Positions 1-8,712 of a stretch of 64,000 nt of DNA are shown piece by piece. The position numbers and the translations under genes were made by a program. The notes below the pieces were generated by a model. The model worked only from the letters and a program-made list of their open reading frames with translations, was not told the DNA's origin and did no database searches. Positions within the stretch are counted from its first letter, which is position 1. Every line of letters begins with the position of its first letter. The stretch is from Segetibacter sp. 3557_3 (GTDB lineage: Bacteria; Bacteroidota; Bacteroidia; Chitinophagales; Chitinophagaceae), in the NCBI RefSeq assembly GCF_004354985.1, contig NZ_SMSK01000009.1:1-64000 (forward strand), given 5' to 3'.

Positions 1-592
1 TGGTTGGTTATCCACACAAAATTGTGGATTGTTAAAAGAAAAAAGTAGCAAAAAAGAAAATAGTAATAATAGTATTAATATGTCTGACGACATATCAATA
101 CAAATCTAAAGGACACAACCGGAGTTTCATAGATATTCCGCTGCCGGCAACCTAAAAAAGAATACTCCACCTGGGTCAATGGTTCGTTATTGTGTCTTAA
201 TCTTTAATGCCGTTTAGTTGCGTCCCTTGTTCGATTAATATACCCAATGATGCATTGGGAGAGAAGCGCCGTGGCGATAGCCTATTCGGGCGGTGTGCCA
301 CGAATAGCTGTTGAACTACAGCAGCCAGGTCCTGATTATCTTTAAACCTACCATATTACCTGCTTACCAGTTAGTTCCGTGCGTGCTGCTACCGGCTTAC
401 CGGGCTCGGCCTGCTTACCTGTTCCCACTTACTTCACCAACCACATTCCGCAATTCAAACGCGCATCTGATCAACTCAGGCAAAACCACATTTTATGCGC
501 TTGCTTCCCTGGATAGTTTCACCCCTGTTACCGGCAACGTAATGTTCAGGGTGACAAACATTTATATACCAAAACTATCCTTAGAACAGGTT
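1..592. other. Intergenic region upstream of the M14 peptidase
   Basis: No gene is supported here. The reading frame stays open upstream of the chosen peptidase start from 311, but the translated stretch has no signal peptide or family resemblance, so I do not count it as coding. Two short perfect inverted repeats are visible: ATCCACA/TGTGGAT near 9-28, and ATATGTC/GACATAT with a 4-base loop at 78-95. Around 210-235 there is a decayed fragment resembling the end of the dispersed inverted-repeat element described elsewhere (GCCGTTTAGTTG). Confidence 0.5.
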
Positions 593-1756
593 ATGAAACT
601 GAATACTTTATTTACGAACATCATTTGTTGTTTATCGCTGAGCATAGGTGTGAAAATTGTAAATGCCATGCCACCATCCGGCAGGCCAACCCCCACTTTC
701 CTACACGCATTTGATACCATTAACACCGGCACAGCATCAGCCATCTTCCGGACCAACTATCTGGATGATGCAGATGGCACCCCTGTTGATGCGCCATTCT
801 CGGGCAACGTACAACGAACCATTTTACTTGGCTCCTCCGTGCAGGGACGCAGCATTGAAGCCTGGTATTTTCCGGGCACCAGTACAAAGCGCGCATTGGT
901 TGTTGGCGGTGTTCACGGCTCTGAGCTGTCCGCAATTGAAGTTGCCAAACAGTTGGTTAAAGATCTTAAAAATGGTGCAAAGCCTTACTATAGTGTGATC
1001 GTAATCCCCTGCCTTTTTCCCGATAATGCAGCGGCGGCGCGCAGCAAACCGGGCTTGATTGGGTCAACAGACAACCACGGACGATACACACACCCGCATG
1101 CGGTGGATCCGAACAGGCAAATGCCATCACCAGGAAAGATTTTTTCACCCGACGAACCCGTTGATCATCTTAACCGCCGCATTGAAAATGAAAACCGGTT
1201 ACTGCTTTCCCTGATCAACGAATTTAAACCTGAGCGCATGGTGAATCTACATGCCATACGCGATGTTGCTCATGCCGGATTCTTTGCCGATCCACGCACC
1301 GATGCTTCCGGCGTTGCATTGGGTTTCGGACCAGACAGTATGCTTGCCATCGACATGGCCAAATGGGTTCACGCACACGACGGCTATGCGCCCGGCAACA
1401 ACCTTAACGGCAAGGCTACAGCCCTATACCGCAACGATCCTGCACCAGCTGCTAAGGGCGCCTACCAGCCCCGCAACCGAAGCGGTTCAGCATTGCCAAA
1501 TAATCGCGGGCGTGGGGTATCTATGGGTACCTGGGCCACCACTGCTGTGCAGGACTCAGCATACGGGGGTTATACACGAGATGCGATTAGCCTGATAACA
1601 GTAGAGTTTCCCGGGTCTAAAAGGCCAATCGATTATGCTTCAAAAAAGCAACGGGAATTTTATCAGGAACAGGTTGACATATATGCGGCTGCAATTGCAA
1701 AGGTCTTTTTGAAAAGTACAGTTCCGGATCAATCAATTGTAGCACTAAACGAGTAA
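593..1756 (+). CDS. M14-family zinc carboxypeptidase-like protein (murein peptide amidase-like)
   Basis: A 387-residue secreted hydrolase that probably cleaves the C-terminal part of peptides or cell-wall peptides. I start it at 593 because this Met is followed by a short charged n-region and a hydrophobic signal segment, whereas the frame upstream is low-quality sequence. M14 ligands are visible in order: GGVHGSE (His108 and Glu111 as the HxxE zinc pair), a DPNR motif (172-175, substrate binding), NLHA (His220, third zinc ligand) and TVEFPG (Glu338, likely general base). The spacing fits the succinylglutamate desuccinylase/MpaA-like branch of M14 rather than classic digestive carboxypeptidases. 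It is the only plus-strand gene in the first 26 kb and converges on the SusC/SusD operon. Substrate is not determinable from sequence alone. Confidence 0.82.
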   Translation: MKLNTLFTNIICCLSLSIGVKIVNAMPPSGRPTPTFLHAFDTINTGTASAIFRTNYLDDADGTPVDAPFSGNVQRTILLGSSVQGRSIEAWYFPGTSTKRALVVGGVHGSELSAIEVAKQLVKDLKNGAKPYYSVIVIPCLFPDNAAAARSKPGLIGSTDNHGRYTHPHAVDPNRQMPSPGKIFSPDEPVDHLNRRIENENRLLLSLINEFKPERMVNLHAIRDVAHAGFFADPRTDASGVALGFGPDSMLAIDMAKWVHAHDGYAPGNNLNGKATALYRNDPAPAAKGAYQPRNRSGSALPNNRGRGVSMGTWATTAVQDSAYGGYTRDAISLITVEFPGSKRPIDYASKKQREFYQEQVDIYAAAIAKVFLKSTVPDQSIVALNE

Positions 1757-1902
1757 GGCTATTCTGCGGTTCTTGTAAGATCTCGCTCGTGATCTAAGGC
1801 GGGGGGTCGATGACCTAACCGCGCACAGCCGCTGCTGGTATGTTCGGAAGGGAGTATCTCGAGCCTATGTTTTTTCAAAAGGTGTGTAGCATAACCCATG
1901 GC

Positions 1903-1941
1903 ATTAAAAGCGAACACCGGCACTTTCGATGCCGGCGTTCG
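1903..1941 (-). terminator. Rho-independent terminator of the tandem SusC/SusD operon
   Basis: Read on the minus strand, a 12-bp stem (CGAACGCCGGCA pairing with TGCCGGTGTTCG, one G-U pair) with a 7-base loop is followed by CTTTTAAT. It lies 24 bases past the SusD stop codon at 1965, the expected place for the end of the four-gene minus-strand operon. Confidence 0.8.
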
Positions 1942-1964
1942 TATAGCTCACGGGTTTGAAAATA

Positions 1965-3722
1965 CTACCAACCCGGGTTTTGCACAACCGCAGGATTTTT
2001 CCTGATCTCATCATCAGGTATTGGTAACAGGTGCATCTCCGGACGAAATACGTGCAGGCGTGATGCCTGAACTTCCTGTGTTGTAGAATAAGTATATACC
2101 CAGTTTGGTGCGGTGCCTGTAATCTTTACCACCCTGTTGTAACCGTTGTTTACCGCCATTGCAATCTTCCACCTGCGGATGTCGTTAAAACGATGGTCCT
2201 CAAATGCAAGCTCTATCCTTCGCTCATTTTGGATGAGTGCTCGCATCTCAGCCTGGCTCATATTTGCTTTCAAACCAAACAACCCATCTGCGCCAGGAAG
2301 AATGCCTGCCCTGCTGCGCAGTTCAATCAACCTGGGATATGCCATTGCAGTTTGGCCGGCTTCATTAATTGCTTCGGCATAATTCAGCAGCATTTCAGCA
2401 TACCTGATCAGTGGCCATGGCCGATCGATATTTGTAGAGGAGCTGCTTGAAAAAGTGCTGTCCAGCATTTTACGGCTAAAGTAACCGGTAACTGTTCCGG
2501 CTGAAAAACCCTGCTGGCTGCCGACGGATGCATTGATTACGGTGAGGGCAGTGTTTTGGGCATACCGGGATTGGTGGTAAATGATGGAAAAACGAAAACG
2601 GGGATCCCTTCCCTCGTAAGGATTGTTTGGCTGGTAACCTGATGCTGGATCTGTGATCGCCTTTCCATTCATCATCGGGAAAGCATCAACCAGGTTCTGC
2701 GTTGGAACAGAATAGTGTGTGCCCCCAAAACTACCACCGCCGGGATTATAGTAATTCTCAAAATCCTTACCTGAAGGACGCATCACCCCAAAGATCAGTT
2801 CCCTGTTCATAGTGCCCGTTCCTGCAGGACGCCCATTCAAAAAGGTTTGGTAGAAACCATATCCGGCGATCGTGCTGGTTGGGTTCCACAATGCATAGTA
2901 TCCCGAATTAATTACCGCCAACGCAGCATCTGCAGCAGCCTGCCAATGACTTACGCTTGCAACAGGATAGCTGACCAGCTTTGCCAACTCGGGGTTGGTA
3001 GCAATGGAACCACCATTAAACAGTGGGCTTGCTGCATACAATAAAATTCTTGCTTTAAGTGCCATACAGGCGCCTTTTGTTGCTCTACCAAAATCCCGGG
3101 TGTCGGCGAAATCATAGTTGGTAGCTGGAAGTGACTCGCCTGCTTCATCCAGTTCTTTAGCCAGGTAGCTGACGAGGTCTGCAAAGTTTGCGCGCGGAAT
3201 GCTTACCACATCTTCGATCCCGAAAACCTTGTCTTCTACATTAGGTACACCACCATAGGCAATCATAAGCTGGCTATAATACCAGGCCCTTAGAAACCGG
3301 CTCTCTCCTCTCATCCTGGCTTGCATACCGGCCGACAGCGGGGTAGTGGACAACTTCGACAACAGCAGGTTACAGCGGCGGATATTGGCATACGGAGTGC
3401 TCCAGAAATCACCAAGTCCGCTGGGCAGGTTGGTTGGGGAGATGGTTCCATTATACAATGCTACCGCAGCCTGGGTAGGTCCGGATAAACTGTACTCAGC
3501 ATCGTCAGTGGCCAGTTCGGTATTTCCGTGCGAGCTCCAGCGACCTTTATTGAAACTGAAACCAATGTCGCTATAAATTCTGCTCAGGAACTGGATCGTA
3601 CGGCTGCTATCAGAAAACACCTGTGCTTCGTCGAGTGCCGTTGATTTATTATCCAGGAAGCCGGATTTTGAACACGAGATCAGCCCCGCGGACAAGCCTA
3701 TAATGATTAAAAACTTCTTCAT
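1965..3722 (-). CDS. SusD/RagB-family outer-membrane nutrient-binding lipoprotein
   Basis: A 585-residue surface lipoprotein that caps the neighbouring SusC-type transporter and binds its ligand. I start at 3722 (the second Met of the open frame) because it gives a clean lipoprotein signal, with the lipid-anchor Cys at residue 17 in the lipobox LISC. The N-terminal half carries the helical TPR-like SusD region, and the C-terminal part has the family hallmark NERRIELAFEDHRF. The gene begins 49 bases downstream of its SusC partner (3772-6924) on the same strand. It is the last gene of a SusC-SusD-SusC-SusD run and is followed by a terminator. No glycoside hydrolase is in the run, so the ligand (glycan or peptide) is unknown. 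Confidence 0.95.
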   Translation of the reverse strand: MKKFLIIIGLSAGLISCSKSGFLDNKSTALDEAQVFSDSSRTIQFLSRIYSDIGFSFNKGRWSSHGNTELATDDAEYSLSGPTQAAVALYNGTISPTNLPSGLGDFWSTPYANIRRCNLLLSKLSTTPLSAGMQARMRGESRFLRAWYYSQLMIAYGGVPNVEDKVFGIEDVVSIPRANFADLVSYLAKELDEAGESLPATNYDFADTRDFGRATKGACMALKARILLYAASPLFNGGSIATNPELAKLVSYPVASVSHWQAAADAALAVINSGYYALWNPTSTIAGYGFYQTFLNGRPAGTGTMNRELIFGVMRPSGKDFENYYNPGGGSFGGTHYSVPTQNLVDAFPMMNGKAITDPASGYQPNNPYEGRDPRFRFSIIYHQSRYAQNTALTVINASVGSQQGFSAGTVTGYFSRKMLDSTFSSSSSTNIDRPWPLIRYAEMLLNYAEAINEAGQTAMAYPRLIELRSRAGILPGADGLFGLKANMSQAEMRALIQNERRIELAFEDHRFNDIRRWKIAMAVNNGYNRVVKITGTAPNWVYTYSTTQEVQASRLHVFRPEMHLLPIPDDEIRKNPAVVQNPGW

Positions 3723-3771
3723 ATTTGGAATTAAAAATGCCATTGGAAGTGATAAATGAATTGAGATGATT

Positions 3772-6700
3772 TTAGAAGGTTGCGCTCACACCAAAGTTGA
3801 ACGTCCGTTGTGGTGGATAGTTCACCCTGTCGCGATTTGTTTCAATTTCAGGATCAAATTCATAAAGTTTACTCAGCTTGGTCCAGGTAAAAATGTTGTA
3901 GCCGTTGCTATATACCCTGATGTCTTTCATCTTCAACGATTCAATCCAACGCTTTGGCAGTGAGTAACCGATTTCAGCAGTTTTCAAACGAATGTAATCA
4001 CCCCTGATAAACCAGAATGTTGAAGGCATGGAAGACGGGTCGCTGATACCTGGGGTAAAGGTCAGCCGGGGAAACTTAGCATTGTCGCCCAGTTCAGGTG
4101 TCCATGCTTTGGTGTGCACCTCTGTAAGGTTTGCGCTAAATGCACGAATGGCTTCTGCTACTCCCCTCACGTTAAAGTTCTTTGATCCCTGGAAGAATAA
4201 GCCAATGTTGAAGCCTTTATACCGCACAGCAAGTTGTATACCGGCAGTAGTATTCGGCACATTAGGAAAGCCCTGTACTTTGCTGTCGAAACCGTTAATG
4301 GTACCGTCTCCGTTGATATCAGCATACTTGAGGTCACCGGGTCTTACGGCCTGTGGGGTACTTGGGCTCTTTGCAATATCAGCACTGTCTTTGTAAAAGC
4401 CGATCCATGTGTATACCCGCTGCATACCGATACTGTTACCGGTGTATGCCTGGTAGGGGAATAAGGGAATGGCCTCATCCTGGAAAAGGATTTTGTTTTT
4501 GGCGTATGAGTAGGAACCTTTAAGATTGTAGCTAAGGTCTTTATTAACCGAGTTGCCATAGGTAATTTCGATTTCATAACCACGGTTGTTTACCCTGCCA
4601 AGATTAACCGGTGGCAAAGACTGCCCGAAGATGTTAGAAACCGTACCCCTCGTGGTGAGGATATCAAACCTGTTGTTATTGAAATAGTCCAGGTTGATCC
4701 CGAGTTTGTTTTTAAACATACCCATCTCAATTCCTAGATCAAGTTTCTTTTCCTTTTCCCAGGTAACATTCGGGTTTCCGAGTGTACCTTCTGCGATACC
4801 GTTAATGGTATTGGATGTTTGACCAAAATAAGTAGCCCCACTCCCGTTGTACGTTTGCTGGTAGAAATAACTAAATCCGCTTCCCAGCTGGTCGTTACCA
4901 ACCAGGCCATAAGAGCCCCTTAACTTCAAGCGGTCTACAACCTTGATGTTGTTTTTGAAAAAGTCTTCCTGCGATACGTTCCACCCTATTGAACCGGCGG
5001 GGAAAAAGCCATACCGCTTATCCTTTGAGAACCTGTCCGACCCGTTGCGGGCACCATTAAATTCAATCAGGTATTTCTGACGATAATCGTATCCTACACG
5101 TCCCGTTAGCCCAAGAAAATTGTTGGGAACAAAATTATAAGCCGTATTGCTGCTGAACTGGGTATTGGAATTTTGCGAATACATCACAAGACCATAAACG
5201 TGGTGACGATTGTTGAACGTACGGTCATAAGTGATAAATGCCTGGGCCGTAATTTTTCGGATGGTGGCTCCTGCATTTGGGGCCCCTCCCGTTCCGTTAT
5301 CATTTACAAAAAGACGCCTAACCCTGAAGATGCTTGCGCTTCGTGGTTCATATGTTTGATTTACCGGGTTGTAAATGAACGACGGAAATTCGTTACGCGT
5401 CATACTCCTGGCGTATGCGTAATTGCTCGTATAGGCAACGGTTCCTTTAATGGCAAGTCCTTTTGTTATGAAGTCAAGCTTTTGATTCAGGTTGGTGATA
5501 ACGTTCATATTGCTTTCGAACGTACGACTTGTATAACCATATAGGGTAAGCCTGCCCACGATGTTGTTTGTATTGTAGCTACCTGCACCAATCGGATTGG
5601 TACGTTGCCAGTTGCTGTAGCCATAGGAGCCATCGGGGTTATAGATGGGGTAAGCAAAAGGTGCGAGGGAAAGGAAACTGCTGTACTCATAAAACACATC
5701 ATTATAACCAAATGCACTACCCACATTGGGTACATTAATTTCAGCGATGTTGCCGTACAGGTCAATACGCAAGTCAGTAGTGTTGGTCACCTTTATATCC
5801 AGGTTAGACCGGTAGTTATACCGTTTATTATAAAAGTTGCTGTTCAGGTCGGTGCCCTTGCTGAAGTTTTTTAATATACCGCCCTGGTCAAGGTAGCCGG
5901 CCGAGATAAAGTATTTTACTTTTTCGGTACCACCGGCGATATCGAGGTTAGCCCTTGATTGCCGGCTGAATTTCCGGAACAACTCGTTTTTCCAATCAAC
6001 ATCAGGATGCCCGTAAGGATCGGTACCATCGCGGTAAGCCGCGAGGTCGGCATCAGAAAAGAAGGGTTGAAAGTTTGGTGTCGGGTTCGGACTTGAGGCG
6101 TTGTCGTTGATCTGAGCCTTATTATACAAACTGGCTGTTTCGTACGCATTCAGGAAGTCTGGAATCTTGGTTGGCTGCGAAATACTCGTTTCTGTTCTAA
6201 AAGAAATCTGGGGCGGTCCCAGCTTACCGCGCCTTGTTGTTACTACCATAACTCCGTTTGCACCCCTTACCCCATATATAGCCGTTGTTGAGGCATCTTT
6301 AAGAATACTCAGGCTCTCTACCTCATTCGGGTCGATTCTCGCAAACTGGTCGTAGGTAAATTCAATATCATCTACAATGATCAGCGGTTGATTATTTCCA
6401 TTATACGAACTGATCCCACGGATGTAAAAGTTTGCTCCGTCAGCCCCGGGTCTGCCTGATGTTTGCTGCGAAAAGAATCCCGGCAAACGACCGGCAAGTG
6501 TATTTTGCAAACTGGCAGCAGGATTATCCCTGATCTCTTTACCCGAGATTGTACTGATCGCACCCGTGGTCGTAATCCGCTTCTGCCGTCCATAACCAAC
6601 CACCACTACTTCTTCCATATTGGCGCCCGAGGTTCCTTTTAGTGTGATGGTAAGTGCAGTCCTGTTTCCTACACGCACCTCCTGTGTCTGATAGCCAACG

Positions 6701-6924
6701 TTACTGATCACCAGGATACCAGATGTGCCCCTTAGCGTAATTGCAAAAGTGCCTGAAGCATTTGTACTTGTGCCGTTTGCAGAGGTTCCCTTTTCAACAA
6801 TGGTTGCACCTACAATCACCTCGCCGGTGCTGTCCGCAACCGAACCCGTAACCCGGGTTTGTGCATTTGCGGCTGAAAAAACAAGCGCCTGTATGATGAG
6901 CAAATAGAAATATAATTTTTTCAT
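3772..6924 (-). CDS. SusC/RagA-family TonB-linked outer-membrane transporter
   Basis: A 1050-residue TonB-dependent importer. The order seen is: signal peptide (about 1-21, ending SAANAQ), a carboxypeptidase-D regulatory-like beta-sandwich (about 24-105), the plug domain (about 115-235) with the canonical SusC motif LKDASTTAIYGVRGANGV, then the beta-barrel ending in the aromatic C-terminus FNFGVSATF recognised by the BAM machinery. It lies 33 bases from the preceding SusD (6958-8700) and 49 bases from its own SusD (1965-3722), so all four genes are probably co-transcribed. No FecR/anti-sigma or sigma gene is nearby, and the N-terminus lacks a clear STN domain, so sigma/anti-sigma control is not suggested. 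Confidence 0.96.
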   Translation of the reverse strand: MKKLYFYLLIIQALVFSAANAQTRVTGSVADSTGEVIVGATIVEKGTSANGTSTNASGTFAITLRGTSGILVISNVGYQTQEVRVGNRTALTITLKGTSGANMEEVVVVGYGRQKRITTTGAISTISGKEIRDNPAASLQNTLAGRLPGFFSQQTSGRPGADGANFYIRGISSYNGNNQPLIIVDDIEFTYDQFARIDPNEVESLSILKDASTTAIYGVRGANGVMVVTTRRGKLGPPQISFRTETSISQPTKIPDFLNAYETASLYNKAQINDNASSPNPTPNFQPFFSDADLAAYRDGTDPYGHPDVDWKNELFRKFSRQSRANLDIAGGTEKVKYFISAGYLDQGGILKNFSKGTDLNSNFYNKRYNYRSNLDIKVTNTTDLRIDLYGNIAEINVPNVGSAFGYNDVFYEYSSFLSLAPFAYPIYNPDGSYGYSNWQRTNPIGAGSYNTNNIVGRLTLYGYTSRTFESNMNVITNLNQKLDFITKGLAIKGTVAYTSNYAYARSMTRNEFPSFIYNPVNQTYEPRSASIFRVRRLFVNDNGTGGAPNAGATIRKITAQAFITYDRTFNNRHHVYGLVMYSQNSNTQFSSNTAYNFVPNNFLGLTGRVGYDYRQKYLIEFNGARNGSDRFSKDKRYGFFPAGSIGWNVSQEDFFKNNIKVVDRLKLRGSYGLVGNDQLGSGFSYFYQQTYNGSGATYFGQTSNTINGIAEGTLGNPNVTWEKEKKLDLGIEMGMFKNKLGINLDYFNNNRFDILTTRGTVSNIFGQSLPPVNLGRVNNRGYEIEITYGNSVNKDLSYNLKGSYSYAKNKILFQDEAIPLFPYQAYTGNSIGMQRVYTWIGFYKDSADIAKSPSTPQAVRPGDLKYADINGDGTINGFDSKVQGFPNVPNTTAGIQLAVRYKGFNIGLFFQGSKNFNVRGVAEAIRAFSANLTEVHTKAWTPELGDNAKFPRLTFTPGISDPSSMPSTFWFIRGDYIRLKTAEIGYSLPKRWIESLKMKDIRVYSNGYNIFTWTKLSKLYEFDPEIETNRDRVNYPPQRTFNFGVSATF

Positions 6925-6957
6925 GTATGATTACTTTAATCGTTGATAAGGATTGCT

Positions 6958-8700
6958 TTACCAGCCTTCATTTTGGATAAGTGCCGTATTTTTCGTGGTT
7001 TCATCATAAGGCAGCGGCATGTGGTAAAGCTTTGGTTGAAAAACAGCGGTGCCTACTGGTACAACCTGGTATGTTGCAGTTGTTCCTGTACCCGTAATCC
7101 GCATGCCATTCAGGGTGGTATTGAGCACTTGTTCAGCAATCTTCCAGCGACGTACATCCCAAAACCGGTGTTCCTCAAAGGCAAGTTCTATCCGGCGTTC
7201 ATTTTGGATGGCGGCGCGTAATTCGGCTTGCGTAATACCTGCCTTTATACCATACCGGTTGTTGGTTCCTGCGGTTATGCCGGCCCTTGCCCGTATCCTG
7301 ATGAGCTGGGTTACTGCATCCTCCATCCTGCCAACTTCGTTTAACGCCTCCGCTAAGTTTAGTATCATCTCGGCGTACCTGAATATCGGGAAGTTGTGGC
7401 TCTGGTTAGAATAAGCGGTACCTGTGCTAAAGTCAGCAAGAAACTTCCGCAAATAATAGCCGGTTCGTGTTTGAACCGTTGTGGTATTGGGCCTGTCCAA
7501 ACCACCTTCATGGGTTTGCACAGCACGTCCACCCAACCACCTGAGCCCGTTGTAAAATACCGTGGCATCAAGTCGGGCATCCCGGTTGGTATAAGGGTTG
7601 GCCGCGCTGTATCCCGATGCCGGATCGGTTATCGCCAATCCATTCCGCATGGGGAAAGCGTCAACAAAATTTTGAGTTGGACTGGTTAGACCCTGGCTGA
7701 TCGTTCCATTGCTCACAAAACCAATCGGCGACTGGGAAACTTCCAGGTTTGAGCTGTTGCCGCTTTGCCTTGCAAGAATAATCTCCAGGTTACGCTTAAC
7801 GGTAAATACCGAAGAAAAGGCCGTTGCAGGTGTAGCCGAAGAGATCAGTGAATAATAACCCAGTCCCATAAACTCCTCCGCTGCGGCAAGGACTCGCTGC
7901 CACCTCGCAGGATCGTAAGTCAGGTAACCGGTCAGGGCTTTCTTTACGGGATCTGTCTCTATGCCGCCACCATTATAAAGCGGGCTGGCAGCATACAGCA
8001 ATGCACGGGTCTTAAGGGCAACCGCAGCTCCGCGCGGAACATGACCCCAGTAGCCATCCGTCATGGCTGTTTCAAGGATCAGGCTATCCTTAACAGCACT
8101 ACATTCACTAACGATATAGTTGATGCAGGTGTCAAAATTATTCCGGGGTATGTCGAGGTTGTCCTCAAGTGTAAAGGTGGTATCGCCAAGCAGCGGAACA
8201 CCCCCATAGCGTTTTACCAGTTCGAAGTATAACAAGGCACGAATAAACCTTGCTTCTGCACGATAGTAACGCTTGGTTAACGCATTCGCGGCAGAGAGCT
8301 TTTCCAATGGTACTTTATCGATGTTCTTGATAAATATCGTTGCTCTCCTGATACCAAAATAGCTGTTCGACCAATATGGGTCGGGATTGTTGAGTGCATT
8401 GATCCGTCCGTCTGTAAACCGTTGTACAGGGGTGTTCAGGCGGGAGGGAATGGCATCATCCGTACCCGCATCCAGAAAGTCGCTGCTAATCCGGTTGAAG
8501 CCGGTAGGCATATAATTGTAAAGGTCGTTCAGGTTGAAACCGGCTACTACCCCATTTTGATCCATCGTATCAAAAACAAGTTCGCTACCAAACCAGTCTT
8601 TCGGCTCCCGCTCAACCTTACGGCATGATGAAACAACCAGCGTAAGCGTGAGAACAAGACAAACTGCAGCGGCACTCAAATAATATTCAGTTCTTTTCAT
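6958..8700 (-). CDS. SusD/RagB-family outer-membrane nutrient-binding lipoprotein
   Basis: A 580-residue lipoprotein with its signal peptide ending in the lipobox VSSC (Cys26). The C-terminal region carries NERRIELAFEEHRFWD, the SusD hallmark. It pairs with the SusC-like transporter at 8713-11754, whose stop codon is only 12 bases upstream. The paralogous pair immediately downstream (3772-6924 and 1965-3722) shares the same architecture, which suggests duplication of a whole SusC/SusD unit followed by divergence, or two cooperating importers for related ligands. Confidence 0.95.
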   Translation of the reverse strand: MKRTEYYLSAAAVCLVLTLTLVVSSCRKVEREPKDWFGSELVFDTMDQNGVVAGFNLNDLYNYMPTGFNRISSDFLDAGTDDAIPSRLNTPVQRFTDGRINALNNPDPYWSNSYFGIRRATIFIKNIDKVPLEKLSAANALTKRYYRAEARFIRALLYFELVKRYGGVPLLGDTTFTLEDNLDIPRNNFDTCINYIVSECSAVKDSLILETAMTDGYWGHVPRGAAVALKTRALLYAASPLYNGGGIETDPVKKALTGYLTYDPARWQRVLAAAEEFMGLGYYSLISSATPATAFSSVFTVKRNLEIILARQSGNSSNLEVSQSPIGFVSNGTISQGLTSPTQNFVDAFPMRNGLAITDPASGYSAANPYTNRDARLDATVFYNGLRWLGGRAVQTHEGGLDRPNTTTVQTRTGYYLRKFLADFSTGTAYSNQSHNFPIFRYAEMILNLAEALNEVGRMEDAVTQLIRIRARAGITAGTNNRYGIKAGITQAELRAAIQNERRIELAFEEHRFWDVRRWKIAEQVLNTTLNGMRITGTGTTATYQVVPVGTAVFQPKLYHMPLPYDETTKNTALIQNEGW

Positions 8701-8712
8701 ATTCTTACAAGC

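Noticed and set aside
311-592. N-terminal extension of the M14 peptidase
   Set aside because: The extra 94 residues lack any signal or family resemblance, while a signal peptide begins at the Met at 593.
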